From assembly GCA_030044345.1 (NCBI GenBank), contig JASHVY010000474.1:1-6609 (forward strand): DNA of 6,609 nt. The letters run 5' to 3'. The position numbers were made by a program, and so were the translations under genes. Below, piece by piece: positions 1 to 5,816 of the stretch (the first letter of the stretch is position 1; each line of letters starts with the position of its first letter). The stretch is from Acetobacteraceae bacterium. Its GTDB lineage: Bacteria; Pseudomonadota; Alphaproteobacteria; Acetobacterales; Acetobacteraceae. Under the pieces are notes generated by a model. It made no database searches. It had not been told where the DNA came from and saw only the letters and a program-made list of their open reading frames with translations.

Positions 1-99
1 ATTTTCGATGCATGCGGTGCACGTATCGACGATCTGCCCATCACTCCGGAAAAAGTGCTGCGCGCACTCGATGCGGCCGCGCTAGCCGCGCAGCCATGA
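1..99 (+). CDS. C-terminal end of a molybdenum hydroxylase large subunit (xanthine dehydrogenase/aldehyde oxidase family), 5' partial
   Basis: Frame 1 is open from the left edge to a TGA at 97-99 and gives 32 residues. They contain GARIDDLPITPEKVLRAL, which closely resembles the usual tail of CoxL/XdhB-type molybdopterin-binding subunits (pattern GxRIxxLPITPExVLxAL). Such subunits bind the molybdopterin cofactor and hydroxylate aldehydes, purines, CO or other substrates, working with FAD and 2Fe-2S subunits that would lie upstream, outside the window. The stop codon overlaps the start of the amidohydrolase (ATGA, 96-99), so the two genes are very likely cotranscribed and translationally coupled. 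The substrate cannot be inferred from this tail. Family assignment rests on a short but characteristic motif. Confidence 0.75.
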   Translation: MFDACGARIDDLPITPEKVLRALDAAALAAQP

Positions 100-1040
100 A
101 CGCACTGCAACACGGCGTCATCGACGCCCATCACCACATCTGGCGACGGGAAGATCTGCCGTGGCTCATCGGTCCGATGGTCCCCCGCATCTTCGGCTCT
201 TATGAAGCCATCCGCCGCGACTATCCAATCGCCGAGTTCCGCTCGGAGGCGGAGACGGCGGGTGTGGTCTCCTCCATCTATGTGCAGACGAACTGGCGGC
301 CCGAGGATGCCGTGCGCGAGGTGGCGTGGGTGGAAAGCGCCGCTACCGATCCGTCATGGCCTTCTGCCGTCGTCGGCTTCTGCGATCTCGGCCATCCAGG
401 CGCACCGCTCGTCCTCGATCGGATGCGCGCGGCATCGTCGCGCCTTCGTGGCATCCGCCAGCAACTCCATTGGCACGAGAACCCGGAATACCGTTTCGCT
501 CCGCGACCAGACGTGATGGCAGATCCGCAGTGGCGAAAGGGGCTTGCCGCGGTCACCGATCGTGGCCTCCTCTTCGAACTGCAGGTGTTCATTGGACAGG
601 CCGAACAGGCCGCGGCGCTGCTTCGCGATTTTCCCTCCACGTGTTTCGTGCTGGCTCATGCCGGCATGCCGGAAGATATGTCAGCCATGGGTTTCCGCGC
701 CTGGCGGGAAGGGCTCGCCCGGCTCTCCGACCATCCCAATCTTGCGACAAAGCTGTCAGGCCTGGGCACATTTGTTCACCGCAATGATCCGGATCTCATC
801 GGACGTATCGTGCACGAGGCGCTGGCCCTCTTCGGACCAGAGCGTTGCCTATTCGGTTCGAATTTTCCTGTCGAAAAGCTGTGGACCGACTATCGAAGCC
901 TGCTTGCGGCATACCTCGCCGCCCTCGCAGGGCAGACCGCCGAAACACGGGATGCAGTGCTCTCCGGCAATGCAAGACGCCTCTACAGCATGGCGGATTC
1001 ATGCTCTTCGCCTGCGTCTGCCGCAGACGCGCTGCCTTGA
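96..1040 (+). CDS. Amidohydrolase-2 / COG3618 family TIM-barrel hydrolase (possible lactonase)
   Basis: The protein has 314 residues, a normal length for COG3618. The start at 96 is chosen because the protein then opens MNALQHGVIDAHHHIW, putting the N-terminal HxH motif (H12, H14) where the family has it. The upstream in-frame ATG at 12 lies inside the preceding gene and only adds an Arg-rich non-family stretch. Other family marks are the segment LHWHENPEYRFA, the strand LAHAGMPED with H188, LSGLGTF, and the C-terminal FGSNFPVEKLW (250s). At the last site most amidohydrolases carry a metal-binding or catalytic Asp (GSD); here it is N256. Characterised COG3618 members include sugar lactonases and 2-pyrone-4,6-dicarboxylate lactonase. 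There is no signal peptide, so it should be cytoplasmic. No clear Shine-Dalgarno precedes the start, and translation probably depends on coupling to the upstream Mo-hydroxylase gene. Lactone hydrolysis is an inference from family and neighbour; the exact substrate is unknown. Confidence 0.88.
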   Translation: MNALQHGVIDAHHHIWRREDLPWLIGPMVPRIFGSYEAIRRDYPIAEFRSEAETAGVVSSIYVQTNWRPEDAVREVAWVESAATDPSWPSAVVGFCDLGHPGAPLVLDRMRAASSRLRGIRQQLHWHENPEYRFAPRPDVMADPQWRKGLAAVTDRGLLFELQVFIGQAEQAAALLRDFPSTCFVLAHAGMPEDMSAMGFRAWREGLARLSDHPNLATKLSGLGTFVHRNDPDLIGRIVHEALALFGPERCLFGSNFPVEKLWTDYRSLLAAYLAALAGQTAETRDAVLSGNARRLYSMADSCSSPASAADALP

Positions 1041-1066
1041 CAGCGCGCTCGGGCGGCCCCTAAACT
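1036..1066 (+). promoter_or_regulatory. Candidate sigma-70-type promoter of the ABC importer operon
   Basis: CTTGACA (1036-1042) overlaps the amidohydrolase stop codon and matches the strong alphaproteobacterial -35 box. TAAACT (1061-1066), 18 bp further on, is a 4/6 match to TATAAT. A perfect TATAAT also occurs at 1074-1079 but has no -35 box at the right distance (it is 31 bp from TTGACA). Either hexamer could serve as the -10 element. The position, just before the first gene of the importer and in the only intergenic gap, supports a promoter here. No transcript evidence is available. Confidence 0.4.
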
Positions 1067-1078
1067 GGATATGTATAA

Positions 1079-1088
1079 TTGTAAACAA
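1079..1088. promoter_or_regulatory. Possible GntR-type operator (imperfect palindrome TTGTAAACAA)
   Basis: TTGT-AA-ACAA has arms that are exact reverse complements around an AA centre. It differs by one base from TTGTATACAA, the kind of site bound by FadR/VanR-subfamily GntR regulators. It sits in the AT-rich patch between the candidate -10 elements and the ribosome binding site, where a bound repressor would block transcription. A short palindrome in AT-rich DNA can arise by chance, and no regulator gene is visible in the window. Confidence 0.3.
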
Positions 1089-1099
1089 AAAAGTCCTGC

Positions 1100-1104
1100 G
1101 GAGG
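1100..1104 (+). promoter_or_regulatory. Ribosome binding site of the binding-protein gene
   Basis: GGAGG lies 4 bp before the ATG at 1109 and 10 bp before a second in-frame ATG at 1115 (the protein starts M-S-M). Either start is possible; they differ by two residues in the signal peptide. This is the strongest Shine-Dalgarno in the window, fitting a highly expressed binding protein. Confidence 0.7.
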
Positions 1105-1108
1105 AAAC

Positions 1109-2617
1109 ATGTCAATGGAAACGGATCCGGCAGCGGAGGTCGGGGCCGCACTTGCTGGCCGGAAACAAAACCGGGTCGGAAGGCGGCGCCTCATCCAGAG
1201 CTCGGCCGCGCTCGGTGCGGCGGTACTCGCCTGTCCGCGCTACGCCTTCTCCCAGAGCGAGAAGGCGAGCCCCCTCGCCGGCAAGTCAATCCATATGCAG
1301 ATCCTGGGCGTTGCCGGTTGGCTGCCGAGCAAGCTCGGCGTGGACATGTCGCCGGAATTCGCAAAATACGCGAAGGACAAGTACGGATACGATGTGAGCT
1401 TCTCTTTTGCCGATGCTCCCTTCGGCACATTGTTTCAGAAAGCGGCAACATCGCTCGCCACGCGCAGCCAGGAATACAACATCATCATCAGCGACAGCCA
1501 GTGGCTCGGCGCCCTTGCGACACCGAAATGGATTGTCCAGATCAACGACATCATTGCCAAGAACCCTGAGCTGAACATCAAATGGTGGTCGCCCTCGATT
1601 CATTCGAGCTACCAGGTGTTTCCCGACGGCACCAACAAGCTCTGGGGCTTCCCCCAGGTCGGCGACGTCTATGGCATCTTCATCCGCAAGGACATCCTCG
1701 AGGGGCCGGGAGAAGCCGATGCATTCAAGGCCAAGTACGGCCGCCCCCTTCCCACCACTTGGGAAGCGTTCGAGGCGATGGACTATGAGGATTGGACCGA
1801 CTTCATCACCTTCTTCAATCGCCCGGAAAAAGGTTATTACGGGTTGGCGGCGCAATATTCGCGCGAATATGATGCGGCGAGCTGCCCGACCATGTCCGTC
1901 ATGCGCTCGCTCGGCGGCGATGTCTGGGATCCGAAAACCGGCCAGGTTCAAGGCATCCTGGATACTCCGTCCAACGCGCACGCGATGGAGCTTTACAAGG
2001 CCTGGCTGAAATTCCAGCCGCCGGGCGCCACCAACTACTTCATCGCCGAGGTGATCGACGCCTTCACCCAGGGCAAGGTGTTTGCCGCCTGGCAGTGGGT
2101 CGCCACCGGCGCCACCATGATCCCGGCAAGCCTCAAGGACAAGGTGATCGTCGTGCCGCCCCCTTCCTTCAAGCGTGCGGACGGCTCACGCGTGCGAAAT
2201 TATATCATCGGCGGCCAACCCTGGGTGATCAATGCCTTCAACGATCCTGAGCATATGCAGGTCGCAATCGACTTCATGAAATGGTGGTACCTGCCCGAGA
2301 CGTCGCACGAATACCTGATGCGGGGCGGCATGCCGTGTGACTACGCAACCTGCTCGCGGCCGGACTTCGACGGCATCAACCCATGGAACCGCACCTACAA
2401 GTACATGCTGTTGCGCAGCTCGGATTTTTGGCACGACCCAAAATATTCCGAGATGCTGTCGGATCAGCAGGACGCCTTCACAGGCTACTACACGGGCCAG
2501 ATCAAGGATCCGTTGCATGCCCTGCAATGGGTCGCCTGCCAGCAACAGAAGATCCTCTACGACGAGGGAACGGCCGTGAAGGCGCCCACAGGGGCCTGCG
2601 CGGGCATCAGGCTCTGA
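1109..2617 (+). CDS. ABC transporter periplasmic substrate-binding protein (COG1653-like, carbohydrate type)
   Basis: The 502-residue protein is longer than the roughly 420 residues common for sugar-binding proteins. It should capture the substrate in the periplasm and deliver it to the permeases. The N-terminus looks like a Tat signal: GRRRLIQ at residues 24-30, a short hydrophobic stretch to about 41, and a likely cleavage after A46-F47-S48. C42 within VLAC could also be read as a weak lipobox. The mature part is rich in Trp/Tyr, as in carbohydrate binders (for example W-W pairs near KWWSP, WQWVATGA and KWWYLP), and contains the family-like segments IIISDSQWLGAL, GDVYGIFIRKDIL and GGQPWVINAF. 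Mature cysteines are C259, C410, C415, C477 and C497; C410/C415 (MPCDYATC) could form a local disulfide. It is the first gene of the importer operon and lies 4 bp before the first permease gene. Its length and the dual-ATPase context recall the glycerol-binding GlpV group, but the ligand is not determinable here. Confidence 0.88.
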   Translation: MSMETDPAAEVGAALAGRKQNRVGRRRLIQSSAALGAAVLACPRYAFSQSEKASPLAGKSIHMQILGVAGWLPSKLGVDMSPEFAKYAKDKYGYDVSFSFADAPFGTLFQKAATSLATRSQEYNIIISDSQWLGALATPKWIVQINDIIAKNPELNIKWWSPSIHSSYQVFPDGTNKLWGFPQVGDVYGIFIRKDILEGPGEADAFKAKYGRPLPTTWEAFEAMDYEDWTDFITFFNRPEKGYYGLAAQYSREYDAASCPTMSVMRSLGGDVWDPKTGQVQGILDTPSNAHAMELYKAWLKFQPPGATNYFIAEVIDAFTQGKVFAAWQWVATGATMIPASLKDKVIVVPPPSFKRADGSRVRNYIIGGQPWVINAFNDPEHMQVAIDFMKWWYLPETSHEYLMRGGMPCDYATCSRPDFDGINPWNRTYKYMLLRSSDFWHDPKYSEMLSDQQDAFTGYYTGQIKDPLHALQWVACQQQKILYDEGTAVKAPTGACAGIRL

Positions 2618-2621
2618 TCAC

Positions 2622-3593
2622 ATGGCGGGAAGCGCGGAGGCCGCAGCATCCACGTCTTCCCGCCGCACGCTGGCGCGCGGTCCGCGACGGGGGCTTCTGG
2701 CCTTCCTGGGACGGCGGGAGGTGCTGCCCACCGTCTTGATCGCGCCGGTCCTCATCTTCTTCATTATCTGGAACACAATCCCGACGCTCTGGTTGCTCGG
2801 CCTCAGCTTCTACCGATTTTCTCTCACCAGCGGACGGCCACCCATCTATTCGGGGTTCTACAATTTTACGAGCATCCTGAACGACAGCTCGACCTGGTTC
2901 GATCTCAGCCGCACCTTCATCTTCGTCGTCCTTGCGGTCGGCATCGAAACCATTGCCGGCGTGCTCTTAGGCCTCCTCTTCTGGGGCAGCGAGCGGCTGC
3001 CCGGCCGTCGCGTGGCCCTGACATTGCTGTTCGCGCCCATGGTAGTGACGCCGGTCGCCGCCGGCACCTTCTGGCGCCTGATCTATGATCCCACTTTCGG
3101 CGTCCTCAACTGGTTCATTCGCTCGCTGGGCCTGCCCGCCGTCCGCTTCCTGAGTGACGCCAATGTCGCCTTCGGCGCGGTGCTCGCCGTCGATGTCTGG
3201 ATGTGGACGCCATTCATGGTCCTGATGATGCTGGCAGCCCTCGCCTCGGTGCCGAAGGCGGAGCTCGAAGCGGCGGAGATCGACCGCCTGACATGGTTCC
3301 AGCGCTTCCGCCTGGTGATCCTCTACCACGGCAAGTTCATCCTGATGCTCGGCATCCTCCTGCGCACGATCGACGCCTTCAAGACAATGGACCTGATCTT
3401 CGACATGACCTTCGGCGGACCGGGCACAGCCACTCAGCTCATCGCTATCAGCCTGTTCCGCAGCGCCTTCGAATCCTTCAACATGGGCAGCTCCTCCGCC
3501 CTGGCCGTGGTGTTGCTTCTGATCTCGATCGCCTTTACCGCAACGTTTCTGTACGTTCTCTATCTCAGAGAGCGAAGGACGGCCGACGCATGA
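2622..3593 (+). CDS. ABC importer permease, MalF-type (first inner-membrane subunit)
   Basis: The 323-residue protein has a basic N-terminal extension (about 1-34), then a first membrane helix (about 35-56, VLIAPVLIFFIIW) followed by the periplasmic stretch leading to YNFTSIL. Five further hydrophobic segments follow, giving the usual six helices of MalF/UgpA-like subunits. FAPMVVTPVAAGTFWRLIYDPTFGVLN and the later FDMTFGGPGTAT are typical of the family. The EAA coupling loop is recognisable as EAAEID at 216-221 (preceded by VPKAEL), but the conserved Gly is R222 and the usual LP further on is L234-Y235, so it is clearly divergent. The ATG at 2622 follows the previous stop by 4 bp with only a weak CAGG upstream, suggesting translational coupling. 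The 3' end overlaps the next permease by ATGA. Together the two permeases form the translocation channel. Confidence 0.9.
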   Translation: MAGSAEAAASTSSRRTLARGPRRGLLAFLGRREVLPTVLIAPVLIFFIIWNTIPTLWLLGLSFYRFSLTSGRPPIYSGFYNFTSILNDSSTWFDLSRTFIFVVLAVGIETIAGVLLGLLFWGSERLPGRRVALTLLFAPMVVTPVAAGTFWRLIYDPTFGVLNWFIRSLGLPAVRFLSDANVAFGAVLAVDVWMWTPFMVLMMLAALASVPKAELEAAEIDRLTWFQRFRLVILYHGKFILMLGILLRTIDAFKTMDLIFDMTFGGPGTATQLIAISLFRSAFESFNMGSSSALAVVLLLISIAFTATFLYVLYLRERRTADA

Positions 3594-4420
3594 GCGAACG
3601 GGTTCGCGAAAGCCTCTACCATGCCCTCCTGTGGCTGGTGTCGCTCATCTTTTTTGCCCCCGTTTTCTGGATCGCGCTCTCCTCGTTCAAGACCGCGCCG
3701 CAAATCCTGGCGGTGCCACCGCTCCTGTTCTTCCGCCCAACCCTGGCGAATTATGCTCGGCTCCTGGCCGAGCCAGCCTTCCAGCATCATTTCTTCAACA
3801 GCGTTGCCCTCTCCGTCCTCGCCGTGCTGGTCGCGGTCGCAGTCTCCTTTCTTGCGGCCTTCGCCTTCTCGCGCTTTCGGCCCGCAGCCACCAACTTCCT
3901 GATGTTCCTCCTGCTCTCGATCCGCATGCTGCCCGGCTCCGCCGCGATACTCCCTGTCTATCTCATGTATGTCGCGTTCGGCTGGAAAGACAGCTTCGTG
4001 GGAATGACCCTCTTCTACGCGATGTTCTCCATCCCCTTCTCGGTCTGGATCCTCAAAGGTTTCATCGACGGCGTCTCACCCCGGTTCGACGAGACGGGCC
4101 TCGTCAATGGCGCCTCCTGGTTCAGCATCATCACGCGGCTTACGCTGCCGCAGGTCTTTCCCGGCGTGGTGGCCGCCCTCATCTTCAATTTCATCTTTGT
4201 CTGGAATGAGTTTCTGTTCAATTACATCATCGGTGGCATCAATACCTCGAACATTCCCGTGATGCTGGCCACCGGCCTTTCCAACGGCGGCGGCATCGAC
4301 TGGACATTCCTCTCCTCCCTTACCACGGTCTATATCCTGCCGCCGATCCTGATGGTCTATTTCTTTCAGCGCTATCTGCTGGTCGGCATGACCTTCGGCA
4401 CCGTGCGAGGAGAGGTCTGA
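3590..4420 (+). CDS. ABC importer permease, MalG-type (second inner-membrane subunit)
   Basis: Starting at the ATG of the ATGA overlap (3590) gives 276 residues, the normal MalG/UgpE length, with AAGGA at 3575-3579 as Shine-Dalgarno 10 bp upstream. The frame extends upstream to 3203 but that part is out of frame with the preceding permease and has no membrane character. The N-terminus has the classic LLWLVSLIFFAPVFWIALSSFKT pattern (helix 1, about 12-30). Further marks are the SFLAAFAFSRF helix, the SIRMLPG segment and the EAA loop ETGLVNGASWF (168-178) ending in LTLP (184-187). Here EAA has become ETG, but the conserved Gly (G174) and Pro (P187) are kept, in contrast to the partner permease. 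The protein ends in MTFGTVRGEV, similar to the GAVKG tail of MalG relatives. It pairs with the upstream permease and docks one of the two ATPases. Confidence 0.92.
   Translation: MSERVRESLYHALLWLVSLIFFAPVFWIALSSFKTAPQILAVPPLLFFRPTLANYARLLAEPAFQHHFFNSVALSVLAVLVAVAVSFLAAFAFSRFRPAATNFLMFLLLSIRMLPGSAAILPVYLMYVAFGWKDSFVGMTLFYAMFSIPFSVWILKGFIDGVSPRFDETGLVNGASWFSIITRLTLPQVFPGVVAALIFNFIFVWNEFLFNYIIGGINTSNIPVMLATGLSNGGGIDWTFLSSLTTVYILPPILMVYFFQRYLLVGMTFGTVRGEV
4408..4415 (+). promoter_or_regulatory. Ribosome binding site that fixes the GTG start of the small membrane protein
   Basis: AGGAGAGG inside the last codons of the second permease lies 9 bp before GTG at 4425. No ATG occurs in the right position; the first internal ATG would remove half of the first membrane helix. 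The strong Shine-Dalgarno argues that this small gene is really translated. Confidence 0.65.
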
Positions 4421-4424
4421 GTCC

Positions 4425-4703
4425 GTGGAAGGCCGTCTTCTCCCTCGTATCGAGCTCGGGCTGATCTTTCTGATGATCGTGGGCTTCGTGCTGATCGCCC
4501 AGCAATGGAGCTTCGTGCTTTACCAGCTCGGCCTTCTTACCGTCATCGGCGCGACCATCCTCAACATTGCCGTCGGCAATGTCCCCCGTGCTGCGCGAGG
4601 CTGGCGGGCATTCCGGGCGGTCGTCATCATCCTCGCCGTGACCGCCGCCGTGTTCGTCATCGGCATCCTGCTCGTGCCCTATCTCGCCCAGCTCGGGCAG
4701 TAG
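4425..4703 (+). CDS. Small three-helix inner-membrane protein of unknown function, importer-associated
   Basis: The 92-residue product starts at GTG. It shows three hydrophobic segments: about 9-25 (IELGLIFLMIVGFVLIA), about 30-51, and about 65-86 (VVIILAVTAAVFVIGILLV). The link between helices 2 and 3 carries R55, R58, R61 and R64, an arginine every third residue. With R4 and R8 before helix 1, the positive-inside rule puts the N-terminus and the Arg loop in the cytoplasm and the C-terminus in the periplasm. The gene begins 4 bp after the second permease and ends 3 bp before the first ATPase gene, so it is embedded in the importer operon. I do not recognise the family. The rhizobial glycerol importer has a small membrane protein (GlpU, DUF2160) in its operon, but this sequence lacks the Trp-rich DUF2160 look. 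An accessory subunit or assembly factor of the importer is an inference from position only. Confidence 0.8.
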   Translation: MEGRLLPRIELGLIFLMIVGFVLIAQQWSFVLYQLGLLTVIGATILNIAVGNVPRAARGWRAFRAVVIILAVTAAVFVIGILLVPYLAQLGQ

Positions 4704-4706
4704 CCC

Positions 4707-5816
4707 ATGAGCCACATCCGCTTCGAAGGCATCGGCAAGTCCTATCGTGGCAGGCCCGCGCTCGAGATGATCAACCTCGACGTGGAACCGTCCAGCCTTA
4801 CGGTTTTCTGCGGCCCACCAGGATCCGGCAAATCGGTGCTGATGCGGATCCTGATCGGACTCGAAGCTCCATCGGCGGGCCGCATTCTCAGCAATGGGCA
4901 GGACATTACGCGACTGACCGCCGCCGAGCGCTCGATCGGCTACGTTCCGCAATCCTTTGCTCTTTTCCCGCATATGAGCGTGTTCGACAATATTGCCTAT
5001 CCCATGATGCTGCAGGGCGTTCCGCGGGCAGAGATCACCTCGCGCGTCGATCAGGCTGCCGAAATGCTTCGCATCCGCCCCCTCCTCTCGAAGCGGCCGA
5101 GCCAGCTTTCCGGCGGCGAGAAGCAGCGAGCGGCCATCGCCCGCGGCATTCTCAAGAACGCGGACATCTTCATTCTCGATGATCCGCTGGTCGGTCTCGA
5201 TTTCAAGTTGCGCGAGAGCCTCATGGAGGATCTCAAGGACATGCGGACCGAAATCGATGCCACCTTTCTCTATGTCACGGCCGATCCGCTCGAGGCATTG
5301 ACAATGGCCGAGCATCTCGTGGTCATGGATCAGGGCCACCTCATCGAAGCCGGGCCGGTCGACACGGTGTACTACGATCCGACCCGCCTCCGGGCTGCCG
5401 AGCTCGTCGGATTCCCCCGCTGCAACATCCTGCCCGGGCGCCTGGATATGCCTGGTGCGATATGTACCACCGCCCTCGGCGCGCTTCAGGTCTCTCTTCA
5501 GGATGGCGCAGCGGCGACGGAAACGATGGTGGCGATCCGGCCAGAGGATATCGCTCCGGCCGCCTCCGATTCCGCGCCGCTCGGGGTTGGAGAGGTGACG
5601 CTCGTCGAGAATCTCGGCTCCGAGGCCGTCGTTTATGTCCGGTTCGGGGAAACGACCCTGGTCACGACGATTTCCGCCGGGGCCACAGCCCATGTCGATC
5701 TCGGCGATCCCTTTCCCTTCATGATCCGGCCTGGCGCCCCGATCGTGTTCGAACGCGAGAGCGGGTGGCGTATCGGACGCGCCTCACCTGTGCTTGCAGG
5801 AACGCGAAATGACTGA
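4707..5816 (+). CDS. ABC importer ATPase subunit 1 (MalK/UgpC-like, degenerate catalytic Glu and H-loop)
   Basis: The 369-residue protein has the usual length and two-part structure: an ATPase domain to about 230, then a TOBE-type regulatory domain with AIRPEDIAPA and VTLVENLGSEAVVYV. Motifs in order: A-loop Tyr Y13, Walker A GPPGSGKS (36-43), Q-loop Q82 (GYVPQSFALFPHMSV), signature LSGGEKQR (134-141), Walker B DIFILDD (153-159), D-loop VGLD (162-165), H-loop region YVTADP (189-194). Two key positions are changed: the catalytic Glu after Walker B is D159, and the H-loop His is A192. Nucleotide binding should be retained but hydrolysis at its own site is expected to be weak. The gene starts 3 bp after the small membrane protein gene, without a clear Shine-Dalgarno. 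It overlaps the second ATPase by 8 bp (ATGACTGA). It most likely forms a heterodimer with that protein beneath the two permeases. Confidence 0.93.
   Translation: MSHIRFEGIGKSYRGRPALEMINLDVEPSSLTVFCGPPGSGKSVLMRILIGLEAPSAGRILSNGQDITRLTAAERSIGYVPQSFALFPHMSVFDNIAYPMMLQGVPRAEITSRVDQAAEMLRIRPLLSKRPSQLSGGEKQRAAIARGILKNADIFILDDPLVGLDFKLRESLMEDLKDMRTEIDATFLYVTADPLEALTMAEHLVVMDQGHLIEAGPVDTVYYDPTRLRAAELVGFPRCNILPGRLDMPGAICTTALGALQVSLQDGAAATETMVAIRPEDIAPAASDSAPLGVGEVTLVENLGSEAVVYVRFGETTLVTTISAGATAHVDLGDPFPFMIRPGAPIVFERESGWRIGRASPVLAGTRND
5798..5802 (+). promoter_or_regulatory. Ribosome binding site of ATPase 2
   Basis: AGGAA in the final codons of ATPase 1 lies 6 bp before the ATG at 5809, which supports this start and the 8-bp overlap of the two ATPase genes. 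Confidence 0.55.

Noticed and set aside
12..95. Longer N-terminus of the amidohydrolase starting at ATG 12
   Set aside because: It would overlap the Mo-hydroxylase tail by 88 bp and adds 28 Arg-rich residues before the normal family start with HxH; the ATGA overlap start at 96 is far more likely.
1051..1059. GGGCGGCCC as a terminator stem after the amidohydrolase
   Set aside because: The arms are 4 bp with a one-base loop and no T-tract follows, so it cannot form a useful intrinsic terminator.
1037..1079. TTGACA and TATAAT taken as one promoter
   Set aside because: The spacer would be 31 bp, far beyond the 16-19 bp that sigma-70 tolerates; they are treated as parts of alternative promoters.
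544..1569. A 341-codon + strand frame spanning the amidohydrolase and binding-protein genes
   Set aside because: It crosses the intergenic gap and overlaps two well-supported genes in a different frame; the translation is Arg/Pro/Ser-rich noise.
1286..1981. A 231-codon open frame on the - strand inside the binding-protein gene
   Set aside because: The + strand frame is a convincing binding protein; the reverse product has no motif and no Shine-Dalgarno was found for it.
3203..3589. Upstream extension of the second permease frame
   Set aside because: It lies out of frame inside permease 1 and encodes a non-hydrophobic Pro/Arg-rich stretch; the start at 3590 gives standard length and has a Shine-Dalgarno.
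4425..4703. Assignment of the small membrane protein to DUF2160/GlpU
   Set aside because: The position in an importer operon is similar, but the helix pattern and residue composition do not resemble what I recall of DUF2160; the name would be a guess.
4320..5693. A 457-codon open frame on the - strand
   Set aside because: It lies antisense to the end of permease 2, the small membrane protein and ATPase 1, all of which have clear motifs or start signals. Its product is a Gly/Arg/Asp/His-rich mix without recognisable domains, as expected opposite GC-rich coding sequence.
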